This document shows, in pieces, positions 1-6,745 of a DNA stretch of 10,667 nt. A program made the translations under genes and the position numbers. Below the pieces are notes generated by a model. The model was not told the origin of the DNA. It did not search any database and saw nothing but the letters and a program-made list of their open reading frames with translations. The stretch's first letter is position 1. Each line of letters starts with the position of its first letter. The stretch is from an uncultured Collinsella sp. (GTDB lineage Bacteria; Actinomycetota; Coriobacteriia; Coriobacteriales; Coriobacteriaceae): positions 1-10,667 of the forward strand of contig CABRWN010000060.1 in NCBI GenBank assembly GCA_902474645.1. The letters are read 5' to 3'.

Positions 1-16
1 TTTTTTGCGTTTACGG

Positions 17-39
17 GGCATAAATGACTCATTTACGCC
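17..39. repeat. 23-bp palindrome centred on TGACTCA
   Basis: Two 11-base arms (17-27 and 29-39) around a single central base are reverse complements apart from one position (A20 against C36). The core TAAATGACTCATTTA at 21-35 is perfectly palindromic. It lies just past the 3' end of the minus-strand gene at 71-538. No T-tract follows closely on the minus strand, so it looks more like a protein-binding operator for a gene left of the window than a terminator. Its function is unknown. Confidence 0.5.
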
Positions 40-70
40 AGACGATTTAATTCTTTTTGGTATTGAGCTT

Positions 71-538
71 TTATTTAAAGAATATAAAACGAATAACAAG
101 GGCAATTGCTATGGCTGCAATGATCAAAAGCAGGATTGTCAGTCGATGCTGCTTGCGTCGTTTACTTGATGAAACGAAGATTGATTTTCCCTGTTTTGGC
201 GTTTCGAGATAGCGAGCCGAATGCGTCAAGGTTTGCTTTGGTCGAGGACCTCTTTGTTGATGAGCGGCGGATGCTTTCATCGGCTCATCACTAGCTGCGC
301 TGTTTTTAGATAATGGTGCGTCTTTCAGATATACAGGGTCTCCCGAGGCGACGCCCATATGTTTGCGTCCCGTTTGGGCATCCTCGAGCGTTTGATATCG
401 ATTTCTCGTCACATACTCTGGCTCAGGATCATTAATGGGCTCTTGCGAGATGTGGGGGCGATGGAACCGTGGCGGCTGCGTGGAAGTTTCTTCCCCCTGC
501 GTCTGCATAAACATTTTGTTCTGGTTTTGGTCGTCCAT
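71..538 (-). CDS. Hypothetical protein with C-terminal membrane anchor
   Basis: This is a 155-residue protein of no family I recognise. Residues 1-120 are hydrophilic, rich in Gln, Asn, Pro and charged residues, and probably disordered. A basic patch, SSSKRRKQHR, at 123-132 leads into one hydrophobic segment at about 133-154 that ends the protein two residues later. By the positive-inside rule this suggests a cytoplasmic N-terminus held by a C-terminal tail anchor; there is no signal peptide. An AAAGGG ribosome-binding site (543-548) precedes the ATG at 536-538 with short spacing. A TACAAT-like -10 may lie at 578-583 on the minus strand. The gene is visibly more AT-rich than its neighbours, which could mean recent acquisition or weak selection. 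It is transcribed divergently from hsp20. That it is a real gene is likely from the start signal and sensible domain layout; its function is unknown. Confidence 0.65.
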   Translation of the reverse strand: MDDQNQNKMFMQTQGEETSTQPPRFHRPHISQEPINDPEPEYVTRNRYQTLEDAQTGRKHMGVASGDPVYLKDAPLSKNSAASDEPMKASAAHQQRGPRPKQTLTHSARYLETPKQGKSIFVSSSKRRKQHRLTILLLIIAAIAIALVIRFIFFK

Positions 539-630
539 GATGCCCTTTAGCTCGTTACCAACAACGTGTACGCGCTCATTGTAAGCCCCTTGTTATTTGT
601 AGCTGCGAACATACTCGTTATTTAAGCTCT

Positions 631-643
631 GGTTCAAAGAACC
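631..643. repeat. Short inverted repeat GGTTC-N3-GAACC
   Basis: The perfect 5-bp arms GGTTC (631-635) and GAACC (639-643) lie in the divergent intergenic region between the small membrane protein gene and hsp20. They could be a half-operator or a weak hairpin. With arms this short, chance occurrence cannot be excluded. Confidence 0.3.
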
Positions 644-660
644 TTAACCTTACTAAAACC

Positions 661-701
661 TGAGTCAATTACACTTAGATATGCTTATAGTACTTGACTC
701 A
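661..701. promoter_or_regulatory. Inverted repeat, probable operator upstream of hsp20
   Basis: The arms TGAGTCAATTAC (661-672) and GTACTTGACTCA (690-701) are reverse complements with one mismatch; the outer 8 bp are perfect. A 17-base AT-rich spacer separates them. The right arm contains TTGACT (694-699), a candidate -35 box for hsp20. The following TGTATA (719-724) would be the -10 with a long 19-bp spacer, so the exact promoter is uncertain. The outer halves CCTGAGT (659-665) and ACTCAAA (697-703) each differ by one base from the HspR half-sites CTTGAGT and ACTCAAG of actinobacteria. The spacing is far wider than the 7 bp of a standard HAIR site, however. This is not a CIRCE element. I infer binding by a stress regulator. 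Confidence 0.45.
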
Positions 702-814
702 AAAAACTTTATAGTCGATGTATATATAAGCACTGTGTGGGCATATATATGAGCGTCAAAAGAAGTCCCAGTCACCTAGAAGATGGCTCGGCAGTCCTAA
801 AAGGAGTGGTAAAC

Positions 815-1246
815 ATGGCAAGCATGGTTCCTTATCGTTCGGTTTTTGGCGTTCGTCCTTCTGCTAGCTCGCTGTTCGATCTGTTTGATGATATGACCGA
901 CCTTGCAAACAACTCGATTGCTTCCAAGGCGTTTCCCGTTGACGTTGAGGATAAGGGCGACGGCTATGAGGTCAAGGCCTATCTGACCGGTGTCGCCAAG
1001 GACGATATCGATGTCGAGCTCAATGAGGGCCGTCTGTCCATTAGCGTGAATGTCGAGGAAGACGAGGAGAACGAGGGCAAGAACTTCCTGCAGAAGGAGT
1101 TCAGCTCGTACAGCGCGACGCGTGGCGTGTATCTAAAGGACGCTTCGAGCGAGGGCCTCTCGGCTAAGTACGCTGACGGCATCCTGACCGTTACGGTTCC
1201 CAAGATCGTCGAGAAGAAGAACGTTACGAAGATCTCCATCGACTAA
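815..1246 (+). CDS. hsp20: Hsp20/alpha-crystallin family small heat-shock protein
   Basis: This is an ATP-independent holdase chaperone that binds unfolding cytoplasmic proteins during stress. The 143-residue product is normal for bacterial Hsp20. A variable N-terminal arm (1-40) is followed by an alpha-crystallin domain starting at FPVDVEDKGDGYEV (40-53). The signature A-K-Y-A-D-G-I-L-T-V-T-V-P is at 117-129, and a C-terminal I-x-I motif (I140, I142) is the type used for oligomer assembly. The frame is open upstream to a GTG at 737 and an ATG at 749. The ATG at 815 is preferred because AAAAGGAG (799-806) lies 8 bases before it and the extra N-terminal residues do not resemble the family. This gives a leader of roughly 80 bases. 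The gene stands alone with a terminator at 1273-1320; the inverted repeat at 661-701 probably controls it. Confidence 0.93.
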   Translation: MASMVPYRSVFGVRPSASSLFDLFDDMTDLANNSIASKAFPVDVEDKGDGYEVKAYLTGVAKDDIDVELNEGRLSISVNVEEDEENEGKNFLQKEFSSYSATRGVYLKDASSEGLSAKYADGILTVTVPKIVEKKNVTKISID

Positions 1247-1272
1247 CTTCGTTGGTGTTCTGCGCTATTAAA

Positions 1273-1320
1273 AGACAGCAAAAGGGGCTGGGAAGCGATT
1301 CTCGGCCCCTTTTGCTGTCT
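1273..1320. terminator. Bidirectional intrinsic terminator between hsp20 and MBL gene
   Basis: A perfect 16-bp stem pairs 1273-1288 with 1305-1320 around a 16-base loop. The inner GGGGC/GCCCC is flanked by AAAA on one side and TTTT on the other, so either strand yields a GC stem followed by U residues. It sits 26 bases after the hsp20 stop and 8 bases past the stop of the convergent MBL gene, so it serves both. Confidence 0.9.
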
Positions 1321-1328
1321 AGGACAGT

Positions 1329-2138
1329 CTATTGAATGGTTGCCGGCTGATACTGACTCGCAGGGCGTATCGAGAGTTTTCGCGATCCTTGGAGAAGGGT
1401 TGCGGAGCTGCCGACCTCGTCATCCAGGGTTGCGGCCAGAGCTTTGGCATAGCTTTTGACGGTAAGGCTCGGACGATTGTTATCTTGGCTGATATGCATG
1501 GCAATGAGCTGTTCGGTGCGATCGGTAACAAGTGCGCGCGCGGCTTCGGCGGCTTGGCCATTGGAGAGGTGTCCCCTTGCAGACAGGATGCGCTCCTGAA
1601 GAAAGCGGGGATATTCTCCCTCGCGCAGCATGGTCACATCATGGTTGCTTTCGAGCGCGAGGACTCGACAATCTTTGAGGGTGTTCATGGCTTGGCTCGA
1701 TAGCTCTCCGGTGTCGGTGGCAAAGCCGATGGAATCATCGAGGGCGTCGAATCGATAACCGACTGGATTGATGACATCGTGTGATGTTGAGTAGGTTTGC
1801 ACGTGGATGCCGGCAATGGATAGGGCGTCGCCGGGATCGAATTCCTCGACAGGCAGATGCGAAAGATTTTCTTTGCTCGAAAGAGTGCCCCTGCTGGCAA
1901 AGAGGGGGCCGTGCCAGTGCTTGCACCAGACATCGAGGCCCTTGATGTGATCGCTATGCTCATGAGTAATGAGAAGAGCCGAGACGTTGTCTGTCGAGAG
2001 CCCCAGTTCTGCCATGCGCTTTAATGTCTCGCGGCGAGACAGTCCGTCATCGACCATAATGAGCCCCAGCGGGCCCTCTATGAGTGCGCAGTTGCCTTTA
2101 GAGCCACTGCCGAGGATATGAAGGTGCAGACGAGACAT
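1329..2138 (-). CDS. YycJ/WalJ-type MBL-fold metallohydrolase
   Basis: This is a 269-residue cytoplasmic metallo-beta-lactamase-fold protein, close to the usual length of YycJ/WalJ (about 264 residues). The N-terminal LGSGSKGNC (9-17) is typical of this subfamily. The metal site is visible as THEHSDH (H59, H61, D63, H64), with H120 in STSHD and D142 in ATDTG as further ligands. A histidine near the C-terminus in IAMHISQDN is the likely last ligand. Family members are inferred to be DNA 5'-3' exonucleases or regulators tied to the WalRK cell-wall system; no walRK is present here, so the role stays open. The frame extends to 2219, but the ATG at 2136-2138 fits the family's N-terminus. Its ribosome site is weak (TGGA, 5 bases away). 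It is divergent from tilS with only 48 bases between start codons, so the promoters overlap. Confidence 0.88.
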   Translation of the reverse strand: MSRLHLHILGSGSKGNCALIEGPLGLIMVDDGLSRRETLKRMAELGLSTDNVSALLITHEHSDHIKGLDVWCKHWHGPLFASRGTLSSKENLSHLPVEEFDPGDALSIAGIHVQTYSTSHDVINPVGYRFDALDDSIGFATDTGELSSQAMNTLKDCRVLALESNHDVTMLREGEYPRFLQERILSARGHLSNGQAAEAARALVTDRTEQLIAMHISQDNNRPSLTVKSYAKALAATLDDEVGSSATLLQGSRKLSIRPASQYQPATIQ

Positions 2139-2152
2139 AAGATTCCAAAGGA

Positions 2153-2158
2153 TACAAT
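2153..2158 (+). promoter_or_regulatory. Candidate -10 box of tilS
   Basis: TACAAT lies 28 bases before the tilS start codon, within the 48-base divergent gap shared with the MBL gene. A convincing -35 box is not visible. The same hexamer appears upstream of the aminotransferase and PHP genes, which supports it. Confidence 0.45.
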
Positions 2159-2186
2159 GGGTGCGGACGAATAGAGGAGGAAGCAA

Positions 2187-3725
2187 ATGCCTACGGTATC
2201 TCAGCATTATGGACACCATGCCGTGCCTGGGGCAGTCGATGAGACCCGGACGAGGCAGCAGGCTGCTCCTGTTGTGCTCATGGTATCAGGCGGCGCGGAC
2301 TCGACGGCACTGCTTCTTATGGCGTGCACATCAAAGCTGGATATCCAAGACGGACGCGGTGTTGCCCCCATTGCTCGCGAGCGCCTGCATGTGCTGCATG
2401 TAAACCATCATCTGCGCGGCAAGGCGTCCGATGGCGACGAGGCCTTTGTGCGTGAGCTCTGCGCGAAATATGGTTTACCGCTGTGCGTGGAGCACGCTTA
2501 TTTTGATGGGGAGTCGGGCAATATTGAGGCCGCGGCCCGCGAGGTGCGCTATGCCGCGGCGCGGAGGTATGTTCGCGAGCTCTGCGCCCAGACGGGGGCA
2601 CCGCGAACGGCGGCTCGTATCTGCACCGCGCACACGTCTTCGGATCGCGCGGAAACGTTTTTGATGAACGCGATTAAGGGTTCGGGGCCCGCTGGCCTAT
2701 CGAGCATTCCTCGCCGGAGGAATATCGTGGTGCGTCCCTTGCTCGACCTAACTCATGGCGAGCTCGTGGGCTATCTACAGGTACATGGTCAGCCGTGGCG
2801 TGAAGACGAGAGCAATGAGGATATCTCGTATCTGCGAAACTACGTGCGCCATCGAGTGATGCCGGTGGTGGCGCAGCGCAACGCGAGCGTCTGCAAGACG
2901 ATTGGCGCCGCCTGCGAGATCTTAGGCGATGAGGACGCGTTTTTGTCTCAGCTTTCGGCACAGGCGTTTCGAAGCTGCCTGCGTAAGGAGGCGGCGGGCG
3001 CGCTGGTGCTCGATGCCAGGCGCCTTGCTGCGGCCGAGGTGGTAATCGCGCGGCGCATCGTGCGACTGGCGATTAAGCGCATCGATCCGGACGCTCGTCC
3101 AGAGATGCGACATGTGGAGCGAGTCCTTTCCTGCGTTGCCGAGGGCGCCGGCTCGGTCACGCTTCCGGCGGGGATTGACGCACGCATTGAGTTTGGCATG
3201 CTGGCGTTCAAGGCGCCGGCGGCTCGCGAGGGCCTGGTCGCGGACTGGGTTACCGTACCCGGTCGTTTGCCGTTGGGCGGGGGACGTATGCTGGTCACAG
3301 AACCGATGGCCGTTGAGCCGGGATGCGATATCGTGCGCCGCGCCCGTGAGCTTGCAGCTGCCGGGGAAGTGACAGCTTTGGTAGACGCGGCTGCCCTGGG
3401 TTTTGCCGACAGCGATAGTGAGCGGATCCTGGCGGGCTCGCGTGGCGAGATCCCTGCCGAGGCGCGATTGGCGCGCCTGTGGGTGGACGGTCCTGTACCG
3501 GGAGACGTGATGTGCCCGTTGGGGATGAGTGGCCGAAGCAAGAAAGTATCCGACTTGCTAGGTGAGGCTCGCATTCCCGTTTCCGAGCGCGCCGGCGTGC
3601 CCATGGTGAGGACGGCGCCGGGGGGCGCCGTGGTGTGGGTCGCCGGAGTTCGCGCGGACGAGCGTTTTAAGTGCACGGCCGCAACGCGCGTGGCATATCT
3701 GCTCCGCGTGGTCGATGCGGAATAG
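2187..3725 (+). CDS. tilS: tRNA(Ile)-lysidine synthetase TilS
   Basis: TilS converts the wobble C34 of the CAU-anticodon tRNA-Ile to lysidine using ATP and lysine, so the tRNA reads AUA as Ile rather than AUG. The product is 512 residues, a little longer than the B. subtilis enzyme. The N-type PP-loop SGGADS (34-39) binds ATP. Other family blocks are HVNHHLRG (71-78), N-x-E-A-x-x-R-x-x-R-Y (112-122), H149 with D153-x-A-E-T, and D-x-S-N (207-210) followed by R217-N218 and R221. The central part is the tRNA-binding helical region. The C-terminus (about 430-512) with RSKKVSDLL resembles the TilS C-terminal domain. The start is set by a strong GAGGAGG (2174-2180) 6 bases before the ATG. A 147-base gap separates it from hpt, so hpt may have its own promoter within the conserved tilS-hpt-ftsH cluster. 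Confidence 0.95.
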   Translation: MPTVSQHYGHHAVPGAVDETRTRQQAAPVVLMVSGGADSTALLLMACTSKLDIQDGRGVAPIARERLHVLHVNHHLRGKASDGDEAFVRELCAKYGLPLCVEHAYFDGESGNIEAAAREVRYAAARRYVRELCAQTGAPRTAARICTAHTSSDRAETFLMNAIKGSGPAGLSSIPRRRNIVVRPLLDLTHGELVGYLQVHGQPWREDESNEDISYLRNYVRHRVMPVVAQRNASVCKTIGAACEILGDEDAFLSQLSAQAFRSCLRKEAAGALVLDARRLAAAEVVIARRIVRLAIKRIDPDARPEMRHVERVLSCVAEGAGSVTLPAGIDARIEFGMLAFKAPAAREGLVADWVTVPGRLPLGGGRMLVTEPMAVEPGCDIVRRARELAAAGEVTALVDAAALGFADSDSERILAGSRGEIPAEARLARLWVDGPVPGDVMCPLGMSGRSKKVSDLLGEARIPVSERAGVPMVRTAPGGAVVWVAGVRADERFKCTAATRVAYLLRVVDAE

Positions 3726-3810
3726 CGTCCCACGCCAGCTATTCTGTGCGACGTTGACGGTATTCCCGCGCTGATGGCGTACGGGCTGGAAAATATACCC
3801 CGTGCGCTGC

Positions 3811-3816
3811 TAAAAT
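3811..3816 (+). promoter_or_regulatory. Candidate -10 box of hpt-ftsH
   Basis: TAAAAT lies 56 bases upstream of the hpt ATG in the 147-base gap after tilS. No strong -35 is visible at 17 bp. It would allow hpt-ftsH to be transcribed separately from tilS. Confidence 0.35.
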
Positions 3817-3872
3817 GTGAAGTTCGCGTCCATACGGCGGTGTGTGGGCGATAAGCACAAGAAAGGGTTGTC

Positions 3873-4421
3873 ATGGCTTCTCAACATCCGGATATCGAGA
3901 AGGTTCTGTTCACGCAGGAGGATATCGACGGTATCGTCTCTCGCCTGGGCGAGGAGATTACTCGCGATTACGCGGGTAAGGATCTGGTGCTGATTGCGGT
4001 CCTGCGCGGCGCCGTGGTCTTTATGGGCGACCTGATGCGCAAGATTGAGCTACCGACCAACATCGATTTCATGGCTGTTTCGAGCTATGGCGACGGTGTG
4101 AAGTCCTCGGGTATCGTGCGTATCATTAAGGACCTGGATATCGACATCCGCGGTCGCGACGTGCTGATCGTCGAGGACATTCTGGACTCGGGCCTGACGC
4201 TCAAGTATCTGATGAAGAACCTCGAGAGCCGCAAGCCCGCTTCTCTGGAGGTCGCCGCCTTCCTTTGGAAGGACGTTGAGGACCGCGTCTCGGCCATCAC
4301 GCCCAAGTATGTTGGAACCCATTGCCCCGATGCCTTTGTGGTGGGCTACGGCCTCGACTATGCCGAGCGCTATCGTAACCTTCCGTATCTGGGCATTTTG
4401 AAACCGGAGGTTTATTCGTAA
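3873..4421 (+). CDS. hpt: Hypoxanthine phosphoribosyltransferase
   Basis: This purine-salvage enzyme makes IMP (and usually GMP) from hypoxanthine or guanine plus PRPP in the cytoplasm. At 182 residues it has the normal family length. The PRPP-binding loop VLIVEDILDSGLT is at 97-109, with the acidic pair E101-D102. The flexible active-site loop SSYGDGVKSSG is at 70-80. The C-terminal D162-Y-A-E-R-Y-R-N-L-P-Y block contributes base and metal contacts typical of bacterial HPRT. A GAAAGGG ribosome site (3861-3867) lies 5 bases before the ATG. Its stop codon is one base from the ftsH start codon, indicating co-transcription and probably translational coupling. Together with tilS upstream, this is the conserved tilS-hpt-ftsH order. 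Confidence 0.96.
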   Translation: MASQHPDIEKVLFTQEDIDGIVSRLGEEITRDYAGKDLVLIAVLRGAVVFMGDLMRKIELPTNIDFMAVSSYGDGVKSSGIVRIIKDLDIDIRGRDVLIVEDILDSGLTLKYLMKNLESRKPASLEVAAFLWKDVEDRVSAITPKYVGTHCPDAFVVGYGLDYAERYRNLPYLGILKPEVYS

Positions 4422-4422
4422 G

Positions 4423-6558
4423 ATGCCCGACGACCGTAACGATAACAATTCCCAGACTCCCCGGGACCCAAAGATCCCGGGGATGCCCGGAGGCAAGAAG
4501 CCCACGCGTACGGGCTGGCTGTATTTTATTTTGGCTTGCGCGCTTCTGGGCTACGCCTTCTTTAACATGGGCTCCGGCTTTGCCAATTCCAGCAATACCG
4601 TTAAGCTCGCGACGAGCGAGATGGTGAGCGCCATCAAGCAGGATCGCGTCGAAGATCTGACCTATACGGTTCAAGACGGAAGCGTGACGGGTCATTACTG
4701 GAAGACGAAGAAGGACAAGGGCGATACGAGCGAGCTCAAGAGCTTCTCCTCGACCTATGTCGGCTCCGATTCGCTTGCCGAGCTCATGGCGGAGCACCCC
4801 GATACCAAGTACATCGTCAACACCAACGATCCAGATTTTTGGGGCGACTTGGCGATGAGTGTGCTTCCGACGATCGCCCTTATCGCCATCATGTTCTACT
4901 TTATGCGCCAGATGATGGGCGCCAACAACAGGAACATGCAGTTTGGCAAGACCAACGCCAAGACCAACGAGGCCACACGCCCCAAGGTCAAGTTTGAAGA
5001 CGTTGCCGGCGTGGATGAGGCAGTCGAGGAGCTCGAGGAGATCCGTGACTTTTTGAGCGATCCGGACCGCTATCGCAAACTGGGTGCCAAGATCCCGCGT
5101 GGCGTGTTGCTGGTGGGGCCTCCGGGCACCGGTAAAACGCTGCTGGCTAAGGCCGTTGCCGGCGAGGCGGGCGTGCCGTTCTTTAGCATCTCTGGTTCCG
5201 ACTTTGTCGAGATGTTCGTAGGTGTCGGCGCCAGCCGTGTGCGTGACCTCTTTAAGGAGGCCAAGTCCCAGGCCCCGTCGATCATCTTCATCGATGAGAT
5301 CGATGCCGTGGGACGTCAGCGCGGAGCTGGCTTGGGCGGCGGTCACGACGAGCGCGAGCAGACGCTCAACCAGCTGCTGGTCGAGATGGACGGCTTTGAG
5401 GAAAGCGAGTCGGTCATCCTGATCGCTGCGACCAACCGTCCTGACATCCTGGATCCGGCATTGCTGCGTCCCGGCCGTTTTGACCGCCAGGTTACGGTCG
5501 ACCGTCCGGATGTGAAGGGCCGCGAGCAGATCTTGTGCGTGCATGCCGAGAACAAGCCGATGGACGAGGACGTTAAGTTTGAGAAGCTCGCCCAGATGAC
5601 CGTTGGCTTTACTGGTGCCGATTTGGCGAACCTGCTCAACGAGTCTGCGCTGCTGGCCGCTCGCCGTCATCGTTCCGTGATCTCGATGGACGAGGTCGAG
5701 GAGTCGATGGAGCGCGTGATTGCCGGACCGCGACGCAAGGGTCGCGTGATGACCGAGGCCGAGCGCACCACGATTGCCTACCACGAGAGCGGTCACGCTT
5801 TGGTGGGCCACGTCCTGGAGCACTCCGATCCGGTTCATAAGATCTCGATCGTCAGCTGCGGTCAGGCCCTGGGCTACACGCTGCAGCTTCCGCAGGAGGA
5901 CCACTTCCTCAAGACCAAGAACGAGATGCTCGACGAGCTCGCCGTGTTCTTGGGCGGTCGCGTTGCCGAGGAGCTCATGTGCGATGACATTACGTCGGGC
6001 GCGAGCAACGATCTGGAGCGCGCAACCAAGATGGCGCGCGAGATGGTCACGCGCCTGGGCATGAGCGAGGAGCTGGGCACGCAAGTGTTTGGCGAGGCGC
6101 AACATCAGGTGTTCCTTGGTCGCGATTACGCCGATCACCAGGATTACTCCGAGGAGACGGCGCGCCGCATCGATATCGAGGTTCAGCGCATCATGCGCGA
6201 AGCCCATCGTCGTGCGGTCGAGATTTTGGATGCCCGTCGCGATCAGCTCGATCTGATGGCGAAGGTGCTGCTTGAGCGCGAGACCGTCGAAGGCGACGCC
6301 GTGAACGCCCTGCTCGACAACGAGTGGAATGCCTACCTTGAGCGCGAGGGCGATATCCTGGCGGCCAAGGAGGAGCGCAATGCCAAGGCGGCCGGCATGC
6401 CGACCAAGAAGCGCGCGCCTCGTATGAGCGAGGAGGAGCTGGCGGCTGATGCCGCGGCCTTTGCGCAGGCGGCCATGCAGGAGGATGCCGAAGCCGCATC
6501 CGATGATGCCGACGATGACCATGCCGTCGTCGATGCCGATGCCGACACCGACAAATAG
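4423..6558 (+). CDS. ftsH: ATP-dependent zinc metalloprotease FtsH
   Basis: This is a membrane-anchored AAA+ protease that degrades misassembled membrane proteins and short-lived regulators as a hexamer. The product is 711 residues. A short cytoplasmic N-terminus is followed by TM1 (about 31-50), an extracytoplasmic domain, and TM2 (about 141-161). The AAA domain has Walker A GPPGTGKT (232-239), Walker B IIFIDE (287-292), and the second region of homology with arginine fingers R349 and R352. The protease domain has zinc ligands H454 and H458 with catalytic E455 (HESGH), and the third ligand D530 in SGASND. All key residues are present. The C-terminus (about 665-711) is an Ala/Asp/Glu-rich acidic tail, a variable part of the family. 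The likely ribosome site GGAGG (4406-4410) lies inside hpt, 12 bases from the ATG. A terminator follows 12 bases after the stop. Confidence 0.98.
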   Translation: MPDDRNDNNSQTPRDPKIPGMPGGKKPTRTGWLYFILACALLGYAFFNMGSGFANSSNTVKLATSEMVSAIKQDRVEDLTYTVQDGSVTGHYWKTKKDKGDTSELKSFSSTYVGSDSLAELMAEHPDTKYIVNTNDPDFWGDLAMSVLPTIALIAIMFYFMRQMMGANNRNMQFGKTNAKTNEATRPKVKFEDVAGVDEAVEELEEIRDFLSDPDRYRKLGAKIPRGVLLVGPPGTGKTLLAKAVAGEAGVPFFSISGSDFVEMFVGVGASRVRDLFKEAKSQAPSIIFIDEIDAVGRQRGAGLGGGHDEREQTLNQLLVEMDGFEESESVILIAATNRPDILDPALLRPGRFDRQVTVDRPDVKGREQILCVHAENKPMDEDVKFEKLAQMTVGFTGADLANLLNESALLAARRHRSVISMDEVEESMERVIAGPRRKGRVMTEAERTTIAYHESGHALVGHVLEHSDPVHKISIVSCGQALGYTLQLPQEDHFLKTKNEMLDELAVFLGGRVAEELMCDDITSGASNDLERATKMAREMVTRLGMSEELGTQVFGEAQHQVFLGRDYADHQDYSEETARRIDIEVQRIMREAHRRAVEILDARRDQLDLMAKVLLERETVEGDAVNALLDNEWNAYLEREGDILAAKEERNAKAAGMPTKKRAPRMSEEELAADAAAFAQAAMQEDAEAASDDADDDHAVVDADADTDK
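4458..4483 (+). other. GC-rich hairpin within the first ftsH codons
   Basis: The 9-bp arms TCCCCGGGA (4458-4466) and TCCCGGGGA (4475-4483) are perfect reverse complements around an 8-base loop. They lie about 35 bases into ftsH, in codons 12-21. In RNA this would be a stable stem close to the initiation site. It may tune ftsH expression relative to hpt, or it may be incidental to Pro/Gly-rich coding. Confidence 0.4.
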
Positions 6559-6570
6559 TCTTTGTGGCGA

Positions 6571-6606
6571 AAGCCTCCGCGGGAAACCTGCGGAGGCTTT
6601 TCTTTT
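6571..6606 (+). terminator. Intrinsic terminator of the hpt-ftsH operon
   Basis: The stem AAGCCTCCGC (6571-6580) with GCGGAGGCTT (6590-6599) extends inward by three more pairs (one G-U) to an AAA loop. The T-rich tail TTTTCTTTT follows directly. It begins 12 bases after the ftsH stop codon. Confidence 0.95.
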
Positions 6607-6625
6607 GAGCGATATGGGGCCATCT

Positions 6626-6685
6626 GTTGATTGGGGACAGACTTAAATGAGCGTTTTCACGCATTTAAGCCTGTCCCCAATCAAC
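6626..6685. repeat. 60-bp near-perfect palindrome, REP/REPIN-like
   Basis: The 24-base arms 6626-6649 and 6662-6685 are reverse complements with one mismatch (A6641 against C6670), around a 12-base loop. The outer 15 bp, ending in GGGGACAG and starting again with CTGTCCCC, are perfect; the inner 8 bp are CTTAAATG/CATTTAAG. It lies between the ftsH terminator and the aminotransferase promoter. There is no T-tract, so it is not a second intrinsic terminator. GGGGACAG-type palindromes recur in many bacterial genomes as REP elements mobilised by RAYT (TnpA_REP) transposases. That assignment here is by resemblance only; no RAYT gene is in the window. Confidence 0.65.
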
Positions 6686-6715
6686 ATTGCTGCGGCACTT
6701 TGCTCGGCTAAAGCG

Positions 6716-6721
6716 TACAAT
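6716..6721 (+). promoter_or_regulatory. Candidate -10 box of the aminotransferase
   Basis: TACAAT sits 24 bases before the start codon. The surrounding 9-mer GCGTACAAT (6713-6721) recurs exactly at 8050-8058 upstream of the PHP gene. No good -35 box is seen. Confidence 0.5.
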
Positions 6722-6745
6722 AGCGCCTATGCGAAAGGGGAACAG

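Noticed and set aside
631..643. tRNA T-arm-like GGTTCAAAG
   Set aside because: No acceptor, D or anticodon stems can be placed around it; it is only a short inverted repeat.
737..814. N-terminal extension of hsp20 from GTG 737 or ATG 749
   Set aside because: The ATG at 815 has a strong ribosome site at the right distance and gives a normal-length Hsp20; the extra residues do not fit the family.
2139..2219. 27-residue N-terminal extension of the MBL protein
   Set aside because: The family begins right before the LGSGSKGNC block, and the extension would run through the tilS promoter and start codon.
3612..3631. 8-bp GC hairpin with GGGG loop near the tilS 3' end
   Set aside because: It lies within coding sequence of a Gly/Ala/Pro-rich stretch with no T-tract and is most simply a by-product of GC-rich codons.
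2948..3874. A 308-codon minus-strand open frame opposite tilS
   Set aside because: Its composition is low-complexity Ala/Arg/Ser/Thr-rich, typical of an out-of-frame reading of GC-rich DNA. tilS is intact on the other strand.
4297..6522. A 741-codon open frame on the minus strand opposite ftsH
   Set aside because: Its codons align exactly with the ftsH codons, so stops would need TTA, CTA or TCA on the sense strand, which this biased gene avoids. The translation has no recognisable domain, while ftsH is complete.
6647..6745. N-terminal extension of the aminotransferase through the palindrome
   Set aside because: The reading frame only happens to stay open across the repeat; a good ribosome site supports the ATG at 6746.
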